The translations under genes and the position numbers were made by a program. The notes under the pieces are model-generated. The model saw nothing but the letters and a program-made list of their open reading frames with translations. It ran no database searches and had not been told where the DNA came from. Below are positions 1 to 6,320 of a DNA stretch of 10,000 nt, piece after piece. The DNA is from Flavobacterium sp. (lineage in GTDB: Bacteria > Bacteroidota > Bacteroidia > Flavobacteriales > Flavobacteriaceae). The DNA is taken from the NCBI RefSeq assembly GCF_020217025.1, contig NZ_JAIWOF010000129.1:1-10000 (forward strand), in the 5' to 3' direction. The first letter of the stretch is position 1. Each line of letters opens with the position of its first letter.

Positions 1-658
1 TTAATTTATGATCATCGTCAAATAAACCTTTAGTTCCAATAGTTACAACATCACCTACTTTTTTACCAATGAAAGCTTTTGCTACTTTTTTATCAGCAAA
101 AATATCTAAACCAAAGTTAGCTGGAGCATTGATTCCTTTTTCTTCATTAGTAAAAGTTCCTCTTACTTCGTAGTCTGCTTTTACTTCAGATTGAGAAATT
201 AATTTTCCGTATTGTTTTTGAATTCTTTCTACTTGCTCATTCAACATTTTGTCATCTGCAATAACGTTGAATTTTGTAACATTATTTTTAGCTGTTAAAT
301 CAACTGAAAACTGAGGCGCTAATCCTAATTCGAAATCAAATGATAAGTTATCATTATCCCAATTAAAATCTTCTGTTACTTTTGGAAGTGGATTACCCAA
401 AATATCTAATTTTTCAGCTACTAAATAATCATTTAAAGATGATTGTAAAATTTTGTTTACTTCATCTAATAAAACTGCTTTACCGTATTGTTTTTGAATT
501 AAACTCATTGGAACGCCACCTTTTCTAAAACCTGGAACCGATGCGTTTTTTCTATAGTCAGCTAATACTTTTTCTACTTTATCCGAATAATCTTCTTTCG
601 TAATTGCTACTGTTACAATAGCATTTAAATCATCAACTTGCGTTTTTGTAATGTTCAT
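1..658 (-). CDS. tig: Trigger factor, N-terminal half (runs off the left edge)
   Basis: Ribosome-associated chaperone that meets nascent chains at the ribosomal tunnel exit in the cytoplasm. The ATG is at 658-656 and 219 codons are open to the window edge with no stop, so the gene is partial only because of the window. Residues 1 to about 115 look like the ribosome-binding domain: the signature G-F-R-K-G-G-V-P is at residues 43-50, followed by a conserved Y-G pair at 58-59. From about residue 155 a diverged FKBP-like peptidyl-prolyl isomerase segment begins, less similar to the E. coli domain, as I would expect for Bacteroidota trigger factors; whether it keeps isomerase activity cannot be told here. 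The start follows an A-rich leader without a Shine-Dalgarno sequence. Its own promoter lies just upstream at about 695-725. The C-terminal chaperone arms are outside the window. The identification rests on the signature and the overall N-terminal match. Confidence 0.95.
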   Translation of the reverse strand, partial: MNITKTQVDDLNAIVTVAITKEDYSDKVEKVLADYRKNASVPGFRKGGVPMSLIQKQYGKAVLLDEVNKILQSSLNDYLVAEKLDILGNPLPKVTEDFNWDNDNLSFDFELGLAPQFSVDLTAKNNVTKFNVIADDKMLNEQVERIQKQYGKLISQSEVKADYEVRGTFTNEEKGINAPANFGLDIFADKKVAKAFIGKKVGDVVTIGTKGLFDDDHKL

Positions 659-685
659 TATTTCTTTTGTTTAAGTACCATAAAA

Positions 686-722
686 TTTGGGTTGCAAAAT
701 TATAGAATTTTTGCAACCCAAA
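686..722 (-). terminator. 14-bp inverted repeat between the holin-like gene and tig
   Basis: Perfect 14-bp arms at 686-699 and 709-722 (TTTGGGTTGCAAAA and its complement) with a 9-nt loop. Read on the minus strand, the hairpin follows the stop codon of the small membrane protein gene by about 37 nt and is followed by TTTTA, so it can act as a rho-independent terminator for that gene. Its loop and inner arm overlap the predicted -7 element of the tig promoter, so it could instead be an operator. The terminator role is an inference. Confidence 0.55.
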
Positions 723-725
723 CAA
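695..725 (-). promoter_or_regulatory. Predicted tig promoter (Bacteroidota type)
   Basis: On the minus strand TAATTTTG (702-695) matches the TAnnTTTG -7 consensus. A TTG at 725-723 sits 20 nt upstream as the -33 element. Transcription would start near 690, giving a leader of about 30 nt before the tig ATG at 658. The -7 box lies inside the 14-bp inverted repeat. Seen by pattern only. Confidence 0.55.
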
Positions 726-759
726 GTTTTTAATTTACTGAAATTCAATTAGCTAAAAA

Positions 760-1104
760 TTAATCTTCACTAACAAAGATTTTATTTAAAATTGACTGAA
801 TAATAGACAATAAGACACTAAATAAAAGTGCATCTAAAAATCCATCAACTCGAAACTCTACAATAAAATAATCGCAGATTAAAATTATTATAGCATTGAT
901 AACCAATAAAAACAATCCAAGTGTAAAAAAAGTTACTGGTATTGTAAGTAAAACCAATATTGGCTTTAAAAATGTATTAAGCAAACCCAACACAACAGCT
1001 ACCATTAAAGCACCTGTAAGACTAGTAACATGAACACCTGGTAAAAAATAAGACAGCACAAAAACTACTATTGTACTGATAAGAAGTTTAATTAATAAAT
1101 TCAT
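760..1104 (-). CDS. Small four-helix membrane protein, phage holin 4_2 (PF04020) family
   Basis: 114-residue integral inner-membrane protein, almost entirely hydrophobic. Helices are apparent at about residues 3-22, 30-45, 48-78 (long enough for one or two passes) and 88-106. The family core is recognisable: N-T-F-L-K-P at 43-48 and a T-L-G-L-F-L-L-V-I-N-A stretch at 61-71. This matches the family usually annotated as 'phage holin family protein' or 'mycobacterial 4 TMS phage holin, superfamily IV'. These proteins are widespread single-copy chromosomal genes in bacteria. No phage genes are nearby, so lysis is unlikely to be the job here, and the true function is unknown. It stands between two terminator-like hairpins (about 1148 upstream and 704 downstream), which suggests a monocistronic unit. 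I could not find a clear promoter in the 28 nt between the upstream hairpin and the ATG. The 114 residues are typical for the family. Confidence 0.85.
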   Translation of the reverse strand: MNLLIKLLISTIVVFVLSYFLPGVHVTSLTGALMVAVVLGLLNTFLKPILVLLTIPVTFFTLGLFLLVINAIIILICDYFIVEFRVDGFLDALLFSVLLSIIQSILNKIFVSED

Positions 1105-1132
1105 TTTATTTGATTAAGAAATTTAAAATTAC

Positions 1133-1163
1133 AAAAAAAGGCATCAATAATGATGCCTTTTTT
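1133..1163 (-). terminator. Rho-independent terminator after the SGNH lipoprotein gene
   Basis: Perfect 13-bp hairpin: arms 1134-1146 and 1151-1163 with a 4-nt loop. The GGCATCA core is flanked by an A-run on one side and a T-run on the other, so it could terminate on either strand. On the minus strand it sits about 18 nt after the SGNH stop codon and its 3' arm ends in seven T residues, the canonical arrangement. It marks the end of the transporter-lipoprotein operon and separates it from the small membrane protein gene. Confidence 0.9.
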
Positions 1164-1180
1164 AATTTTTATACAAAAAC

Positions 1181-2701
1181 TTAATTTGTACCTACAATAT
1201 TAACTCCAGGGAAATTTGCTGGTGAATAAATTGGCAAATTAGCGTTATAATGGCTATTGATTACTTTTATAATTTCATTAGCAATAACTGCATAACCACG
1301 TGGATTTGGATGAACACCATCTAAAGAAAATAAAACACTACTAGCTGTTGCTGCAGAGAAATAATTAGCAGTATAAATAGTTCCATCTTCAAGTCTTAAC
1401 CCACCGATTAATTGATTCATAATAGCATTCATATCTGCCACTGCCAAACCTTTAGAAGCAGCAATTGATCGAATAGAAGCATTGTAAGAAGCTGTTGCAC
1501 TAGCTACTTTAGCTTTTTCATTCGCTGTTAAAACCCATTTATTTGAAAGAGGCACGCTTACTCCATTAATTAATGTAGGATTTCCACCAACCGTTGTACC
1601 AATAAAAGAACTTGCTGGTAAAACTATTAAATCTTGTGAAGTAGTCATTCTGTAAGAAAGTATTCCTAATCCAGACAAATTAGTTAAATCGTTATCAACA
1701 ATTACCACAGGGTTTTTTCCTGCAACAAAGTTGATTTTTCTTTTCATTCTTTCTTGATTCGTAATTAAACCATTTGAAAAAGCTAAATCTAAACCACCAT
1801 TATATGTAGCATAACCACTATTTAATTGAGTTGCAGTTGCATTATCTAATGGAACTGGATTAAACGGAACTGTTGTAAAATAAGGAATAGAAGTTACACT
1901 TGGCACAGTAGCAACAACTCCTTTAGCACCATTCATAGTAAGAGTGTTAACTATTGTAGAATAAACACTTGCAAACACATTAGCATTTGTGATATCATTT
2001 CCACCATAAGTAGCAGGATTCATGTTCCCTGTAGTGTTATGATCAGCTGCTGGAGTTACACCATCAGATTGAGCACCACCATTTGTTGCATACGATAAAA
2101 CATCATTTGCACCAATCCAGTTAGTAAAGAATGTAGGGTTTTTAGACATTGCATCACCTAAAACAGTTGCCGTAGGAGATGTAGCGTGTCTTACAAAATA
2201 TGGATTTGATTGTCCAAGAGCTACACCTGCTAAATTTCCATAACCAGAAACTCCTAAATGAAATGATTTTGCCCCTGGAACACCCATATTGTTATATGCA
2301 GTTGCTTGTAAATTTGAAACCTCAATAGTTGGTGTGCCAACTAAATTTTCAGGACGACCTTGAGAATAATCAATTACCAAACGCGTATTACCAATTTGTA
2401 TTCCCCCTAACATTAATCCTCCCAAATTATCAACATCATCTTCATAAGAAGGTTGAGTAAATTCTCCTCCACCAACTAAAGCGAATTTTTGAGCAAGTAA
2501 ATTAGGAAAAGAGTACGTTTGACCTACTCTAGAAACTGTCCCATCCATGTAACCTGCAGTTAATGAATTACCAATAGCTACATATGATGTAAAATCTGCA
2601 TCACCTGAAGAATAGTTTGCACTTACTTCATTTTCAAATTCTGGCTCACATGATGCAAAACCAGCAGCTAAAATAGCTAAGTATATAAATTTATTTTTCA
2701 T
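1181..2701 (-). CDS. SGNH/GDSL-family hydrolase, outer-membrane lipoprotein
   Basis: Predicted lipid-anchored esterase or lipase of 506 residues. The N-terminus is a lipoprotein signal peptide with C18 as the likely lipidated residue (L-A-A-G-F-A-S-C). The SGNH blocks are visible in order: block I A-I-G-N-S-L-T-A-G-Y with nucleophile S46; block II N-M-G-V-P-G-A with oxyanion G140; block III G-A-N-D at 197-200; block V D-G-V-H-P-N at 461-466 with D461 and H464. In block I an Asn replaces the classical Asp of G-D-S-L. The protein is longer than minimal SGNH enzymes (about 200 residues), with large insertions between blocks III and V. Acidic residues follow C18 (E19, E21, E23, E25), resembling Bacteroidota export signals for surface-exposed lipoproteins. 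It starts 17 nt after the FadL-type gene and is almost surely co-transcribed, so it may release fatty acids or other hydrophobic products that the transporter imports. The substrate is unknown. Confidence 0.87.
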   Translation of the reverse strand: MKNKFIYLAILAAGFASCEPEFENEVSANYSSGDADFTSYVAIGNSLTAGYMDGTVSRVGQTYSFPNLLAQKFALVGGGEFTQPSYEDDVDNLGGLMLGGIQIGNTRLVIDYSQGRPENLVGTPTIEVSNLQATAYNNMGVPGAKSFHLGVSGYGNLAGVALGQSNPYFVRHATSPTATVLGDAMSKNPTFFTNWIGANDVLSYATNGGAQSDGVTPAADHNTTGNMNPATYGGNDITNANVFASVYSTIVNTLTMNGAKGVVATVPSVTSIPYFTTVPFNPVPLDNATATQLNSGYATYNGGLDLAFSNGLITNQERMKRKINFVAGKNPVVIVDNDLTNLSGLGILSYRMTTSQDLIVLPASSFIGTTVGGNPTLINGVSVPLSNKWVLTANEKAKVASATASYNASIRSIAASKGLAVADMNAIMNQLIGGLRLEDGTIYTANYFSAATASSVLFSLDGVHPNPRGYAVIANEIIKVINSHYNANLPIYSPANFPGVNIVGTN

Positions 2702-2718
2702 CTTTCAAATATTAAAAA

Positions 2719-3951
2719 TTAAAACCCGTAAGTTATACCAATTCCTGGTGAAAATACAACAGATTTGTATGTTCCTCCAAAACTACTTCCATCACTAACA
2801 TGGTCGTAAGAATTATCAACTTCATCAAAATGTAAATACAAGAACGATAAATCAACTCCTAATTTACTATTAAATTGATATGTTAAACCTCCCGTATAAC
2901 CCATTGAGTCATTTCTTGGTGTTTCTGGAGCAAAGTAACCATTTTGAACTGGGCTTTCATCAAAATACCAACCCGCTCTGAATGTAAATTTATCATTTGC
3001 AATATATTGCATACCTACTCTATAAGTACTTGAATTTTTATAATTTCTAGGATTATGTGAATCAGCTACAGCAGGATTAGTAAAATCTACATCTAAACTT
3101 TTATAAACACTCCACATTGCTCTATTGTAATCAAACGCCATTAAAAATTTATCAGTAAACTTATAAGACAATCCAACTGTTAACTCAGCAGGTAAAGGTA
3201 AATCTGCGTTAAATTTTGTTGTTGGTGCAGTTCCGAATTCAGGGTAGTCATTGAATGTCGCATCCCCGTCTCTTGCTTCCATAATGATTTCAGAACGGTA
3301 ATTCATACCTATTCTTAATTTATCAGTTGGATTAAACATAAAACCAGCTGTATAACCCCAAGCCGTAATACCTTTTGATTCAATTGTTAAATCTGTTCTT
3401 TCTCCTGCTAAATTCGTAGTAGATCTATCAACATTTCTATTAAAATTAACTGAACCAGTGGCAAAAATAGGTCCACCACCCACACTAAAATGTTCTCCAA
3501 CTCTAACAGAAATAGAAGGTTGAACAAAAATCGCTTGTAAATCAATATTATTAACTAAGTGTGACCCTTCCCAATCTTGATCCCACTCTACAGCACTTCC
3601 ATACGGAGTATAAACCGCTAAACCAGCCGTAAACCAATCATTTAATTTATAAGTAGCATAAACACTAAAAGGAGTACCAAAATTCTTTGTGTCAGCTTCC
3701 CAACCATATCTAGAATTTTGAAATTTAGTATTTGCAAACAACCCATTCGCTCCAACAGATAAATTGAATTTTTTGTCTAAATAAGCCATACCTGCAGGGT
3801 TGAAGAAAGCAACCTCAGCACTATTAACCACAGCAACACCCGTGTGCCCCAAAGCCAATTGCTTTTGGCCTTGAATACTTACTCTATATCCACCTGCAAA
3901 AGCAGTAGAGCCAGCCAAAGCCAATAATGTTAAAGAAAGTAATTTTCTCAT
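2719..3951 (-). CDS. OmpP1/FadL/TodX-family outer-membrane transport protein
   Basis: 410-residue outer-membrane beta-barrel for diffusion of long-chain fatty acids or other hydrophobic compounds. The ATG at 3951-3949 opens a clear Sec signal peptide (positive M-R-K, hydrophobic core, A-F-A cleavage after residue 19). The frame is also open upstream to 4056, but that extension would put 35 residues before the signal peptide and cross the predicted promoter, so it is rejected. The mature N-terminus (G-G-Y-R-V-S, then G-H-T-G-V-A) and the N-P-A-G at 51-54 are hallmarks of the family, whose N-terminal hatch plugs the barrel. The rest alternates polar and aromatic residues as in barrel strands and ends in Phe. 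The annotation 'aromatic hydrocarbon degradation protein' is common for such proteins but unsupported here. It is the first gene of a two-gene operon with the SGNH lipoprotein, with its own promoter at about 4002-4031. The substrate is not deducible. Confidence 0.92.
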   Translation of the reverse strand: MRKLLSLTLLALAGSTAFAGGYRVSIQGQKQLALGHTGVAVVNSAEVAFFNPAGMAYLDKKFNLSVGANGLFANTKFQNSRYGWEADTKNFGTPFSVYATYKLNDWFTAGLAVYTPYGSAVEWDQDWEGSHLVNNIDLQAIFVQPSISVRVGEHFSVGGGPIFATGSVNFNRNVDRSTTNLAGERTDLTIESKGITAWGYTAGFMFNPTDKLRIGMNYRSEIIMEARDGDATFNDYPEFGTAPTTKFNADLPLPAELTVGLSYKFTDKFLMAFDYNRAMWSVYKSLDVDFTNPAVADSHNPRNYKNSSTYRVGMQYIANDKFTFRAGWYFDESPVQNGYFAPETPRNDSMGYTGGLTYQFNSKLGVDLSFLYLHFDEVDNSYDHVSDGSSFGGTYKSVVFSPGIGITYGF

Positions 3952-4001
3952 AATGTAAAAATGTGTTAGTTTTTTTTCTTTGTTTGTTATAATCAATACT
4001 T

Positions 4002-4031
4002 CAAAATTATAACAAAATATGAATTTTACAA
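4002..4031 (-). promoter_or_regulatory. Predicted promoter of the FadL-SGNH operon
   Basis: On the minus strand TTG (4031-4029), 19 nt, then TAATTTTG (4009-4002) fits the Bacteroidota housekeeping consensus very well. Transcription would begin near 3997, leaving a leader of about 45 nt that is T/A-rich with no Shine-Dalgarno sequence. A 32-nt perfect palindrome ends 9 nt upstream of the -33 element. Confidence 0.65.
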
Positions 4032-4039
4032 TTTTTTTA

Positions 4040-4071
4040 ACTAAAAAATTATGCATGCATAATTTTTTAGT
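4040..4071 (-). terminator. 32-nt perfect palindrome after the alpha/beta hydrolase gene
   Basis: Each half reads ACTAAAAAATTATGCA, with no mismatch and no spacer. It begins 4 nt after the stop codon of the alpha/beta hydrolase gene. In RNA it would fold into a stem of about 14 bp with a 4-nt loop, and the 3' arm contains a run of six U. That placement suggests a terminator for the pdxJ-hydrolase transcript. It is AT-rich, so weaker than a GC-rich stem, and it also sits directly upstream of the FadL promoter, where a dimeric regulator could bind. Which role is real cannot be decided by eye. Confidence 0.55.
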
Positions 4072-4075
4072 GGTT

Positions 4076-4840
4076 TTATTTAATAAAATCTAGTACACAG
4101 GAATAAAAATCTTTTGGGTTTTCTGCATGTAACCAATGTCCAGCATTCTTAATTGTTTCAATCTTCGCTTTTGGAAAATGGTGATAAATGGTTTCAAAAT
4201 CACTATCCAAAATATAATCCGATTTATCACCTCTTAAAAACAAAGTTGCTTTAGAAAAAACATTATTAAAAGGCAAAGCGGTTCCAATGGTTTCTATTTT
4301 TTCATTAAAAACTTTTAAATTAAAACGAAAAGCCAATTGTTCTGGAGCAGCCCAATACAAATTCTTTAGCAAAAACTGTCTTGTTCCAAAATCTTTAATG
4401 TAACCCGAAACTATTTCTTCAACTTCTCCTCTACTCGGTTTTTTTGAAAAATCAACCGCATTCAAAGCTGCCAAAATGGTTTGGTGATGTGGCGCATAAT
4501 ATTTTGGACCAATATCAGCCACAATTAATTTAGAAACTAATTCAGGATATGTTGTTGCCAAAAGCATTGCAACTTTTCCGCCCATAGAATGCCCAATAAT
4601 ATTGACATCTGTAAGTTGATGATAATCGCAATATTGCTTTACATCTTCTACCATGATATCATATGAAAAATCTTCAGAATGAAAACTTTTACCATGATTT
4701 CTCAAATCTAAAGCATGAACTTGGAAGCCTTCATTTGCAAATTGAGTTCCTAAAGTCTTCCAATTGTCTGACATTCCAAGAAAACCATGAATAATTACCA
4801 AAGGTTTTCCTTCTCCTTCTATTCTTGAATGCAATAACAT
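4076..4840 (-). CDS. Alpha/beta-hydrolase, YbfF-like esterase
   Basis: 254-residue cytoplasmic alpha/beta-hydrolase resembling E. coli esterase YbfF in length and motifs. The oxyanion-hole H-G-F-L-G is at 18-22, D-L-R-N-H-G-K-S at 45-52 and the nucleophile elbow G-H-S-M-G-G at 83-88 with S85. A V-A-D-I-G-P segment follows at 107-112, and the catalytic His is in N-A-G-H-W-L-H-A-E-N-P (H235). The acid could be D109 or D205; I cannot decide without a structure. There is no signal peptide. YbfF-type enzymes hydrolyse short acyl esters and acyl-CoA thioesters in vitro, and the physiological substrate is not established. The ATG lies 1 nt after the pdxJ stop, so translation is probably coupled and the two share a transcript. 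No metabolic link to vitamin B6 is obvious, so the pairing may be only conserved order. Homologues are also annotated as 2-succinyl-6-hydroxy-cyclohexadiene-carboxylate synthase (MenH), but no menaquinone genes are near. Confidence 0.9.
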   Translation of the reverse strand: MLLHSRIEGEGKPLVIIHGFLGMSDNWKTLGTQFANEGFQVHALDLRNHGKSFHSEDFSYDIMVEDVKQYCDYHQLTDVNIIGHSMGGKVAMLLATTYPELVSKLIVADIGPKYYAPHHQTILAALNAVDFSKKPSRGEVEEIVSGYIKDFGTRQFLLKNLYWAAPEQLAFRFNLKVFNEKIETIGTALPFNNVFSKATLFLRGDKSDYILDSDFETIYHHFPKAKIETIKNAGHWLHAENPKDFYSCVLDFIK

Positions 4841-4841
4841 C

Positions 4842-5555
4842 TTATCTCAATTTTTGAAGATACATATTCACTACATTTTCCAATCCTAAATATAAAGATT
4901 CAGAAATTAAAGCATGACCAATGGAAACTTCAAGCAATCCAGGAATATTATCTTTAAAAAACTTAATATTTTCCAAACTCAAATCATGACCTGCATTAAT
5001 TCCAAGTCCTAGTTCATTCGCCTTGATTGCCGCTTTTACGTAAGGCTCAATTCCGCTTTTATTTCCTAAACCATATTCGTGTGCAAAAGATTCGGTATAC
5101 AATTCAATTCTTTCTGTACCAGTTGCTTTTGCACCTTCAATCATTTTTTCATCGGCATCTACAAAAATAGAAGTTCTAATTCCGTTACGTTGAAATTCTT
5201 GAATCACTTCTACCAAATAAGATTGATGTTTTATTGTATCCCAACCCGCATTTGAAGTTAACGCTCCAATAGCATCAGGAACCAAAGTCACTTGAGTTGG
5301 CTTGCATTCTAAAACCAAATCAATAAAATTATGTTGCGGATTTCCTTCAATATTATATTCAGTATAAACAACCGATTTCAAATCGCGAGCATCTTGATAG
5401 CGAATGTGCCTTTCATCGGGTCTTGGATGTATGGTGATTCCATCGGCACCAAATTGTTGAATGTCTTTTGCAACTTTCAATAAATCAGGCACATTTCCAC
5501 CTCTTGAATTACGAAGTGTGGCTATTTTGTTGATGTTTACAGATAACTTTGTCAT
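4842..5555 (-). CDS. pdxJ: Pyridoxine 5'-phosphate synthase
   Basis: Last step of the DXP-dependent vitamin B6 route: condenses 1-deoxy-D-xylulose 5-phosphate with 3-amino-2-oxopropyl phosphate to pyridoxine 5'-phosphate in the cytoplasm. The 237 residues match the family (E. coli 243). The N-terminal signature N-I-N-K-I-A-T-L-R-N-S-R-G-G is at 7-20. H43 and H50 sit in the H-P-R-P-D-E-R-H-I segment, E70 matches the catalytic Glu of E. coli (Glu72) and H190 in N-A-G-H matches His193. The conserved G-H-A-L-I-S-E-S lies at 213-220. The ATG at 5555 is chosen because the protein starts with the family's own N-terminus; an in-frame extension to 5648 adds 31 residues unlike any PdxJ and crosses the promoter region. 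It heads an operon with the esterase gene and is divergent from the CBS-nadK pair. No pdxA is in the window. Confidence 0.96.
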   Translation of the reverse strand: MTKLSVNINKIATLRNSRGGNVPDLLKVAKDIQQFGADGITIHPRPDERHIRYQDARDLKSVVYTEYNIEGNPQHNFIDLVLECKPTQVTLVPDAIGALTSNAGWDTIKHQSYLVEVIQEFQRNGIRTSIFVDADEKMIEGAKATGTERIELYTESFAHEYGLGNKSGIEPYVKAAIKANELGLGINAGHDLSLENIKFFKDNIPGLLEVSIGHALISESLYLGLENVVNMYLQKLR

Positions 5556-5649
5556 AATAATTTTAAATTTATACAAAAATACAAAGTATAAGTTAGCTAG
5601 CATGTGGTATTTTTTGATTATTTTGCGATATATTTTCATCATATCCACA
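5556..5649. promoter_or_regulatory. Divergent promoter region, pdxJ versus CBS-nadK
   Basis: The 94-nt spacer must hold the start signals for both divergent units. For pdxJ, TATTTTTG on the minus strand (5581-5574) matches the -7 consensus and would give a leader of only about 15 nt; the matching -33 position reads ATG instead of TTG. For the plus strand only an imperfect TATATTTT near 5629-5636 is seen, with no convincing -33 element. No operator-like palindrome is evident beyond a short GCTAGC. Confidence 0.4.
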
Positions 5650-6309
5650 ATGAATAATTTAATAAGCTACATAAACAACGAAATTAAACCGCTAAAGCAT
5701 ACCGATTCTATAGCGGAAGCACAGGATTTATTTTTGGATTTCCCATACACTCATTTTCCAGTAACCGAAGATGGTGTTTATATAGGTTGTGTGAGTAAAG
5801 AAAATGTAGAACTTTTAAATAGCGCTTCTATTATTAATGATAGTCGATTTCATTTTGAACGTTTTTTTGTTCGCACAACAACAATTTGGCTTGATGTTTT
5901 AGAAATTTTTGCCAAAAATGAAAGCAACTTAATTCCGGTTTTAGATGACAAAAATACTTATTTAGGATATTACGAACTTGAAGATGTAATTCGCTTTTTT
6001 CATGAAACGCCATTTTTAAAAGAAGAAGGCGGAATTATTGTCGTAGAAAAAGAATCGGATAAATTTTCCATGAGTCAAGTAGCTCAAATTATTGAAAGTA
6101 ATAATGCTAAAATTTTAGGATTGTTTATTTCAAATGTTGTAGGAAACAAAGTGGAAATTACGGTAAAAATCAGTCAAAGTGGTTTAAACGATATCATTCA
6201 AACTTTTAGACGTTATGAATATGAAATTATTTCGGAACATCAGGAAGATTCTTATTTAAATAGCTTAAAAGAACGTTCAGATTACTTAGATAAATACTTA
6301 AATATTTAA
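5650..6309 (+). CDS. CBS-domain protein with ACT-like C-terminal region
   Basis: 219-residue soluble protein. Two CBS motifs appear: about residues 10-57 (ending G-V-Y-I-G-C-V-S-K-E-N-V) and 70-117 (L-I-P-V-L-D-D then Y-L-G-Y-Y-E-L-E-D-V). CBS pairs typically bind adenine nucleotides. From about 128 to 195 there is a beta-alpha-beta pattern (G-G-I-I-V-V-E, a helix, then V-E-I-T-V-K-I and a second helix) resembling an ACT fold, usually a small-ligand or oligomerisation module. No catalytic domain is present, so a regulatory role is likely but the target is unknown. NAD kinase follows after 11 nt on the same strand, and a functional link to ATP/NAD sensing is inference. The ATG at 5650 is preferred. 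An in-frame ATG at 5602 would add 16 very hydrophobic residues, which would mean a membrane anchor not expected for this family, and it would overlap the promoter zone. Confidence 0.85.
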   Translation: MNNLISYINNEIKPLKHTDSIAEAQDLFLDFPYTHFPVTEDGVYIGCVSKENVELLNSASIINDSRFHFERFFVRTTTIWLDVLEIFAKNESNLIPVLDDKNTYLGYYELEDVIRFFHETPFLKEEGGIIVVEKESDKFSMSQVAQIIESNNAKILGLFISNVVGNKVEITVKISQSGLNDIIQTFRRYEYEIISEHQEDSYLNSLKERSDYLDKYLNI

Positions 6310-6320
6310 AATAGATCGTA

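Noticed and set aside
3952..4056. N-terminal extension of the FadL-type protein
   Set aside because: It would precede a complete signal peptide and run through the predicted promoter and part of the palindrome.
5556..5648. N-terminal extension of PdxJ
   Set aside because: Does not resemble PdxJ, is lysine/aromatic-rich and covers the divergent promoter spacer.
5602..5649. Upstream in-frame ATG for the CBS protein, adding 16 hydrophobic residues
   Set aside because: It overlaps the promoter region, and the family starts near the ATG at 5650; a membrane anchor would be unexpected.
5461..5649. Plus-strand open frame extending the CBS gene upstream
   Set aside because: It overlaps the 5' part of pdxJ on the opposite strand, and pdxJ is certain.
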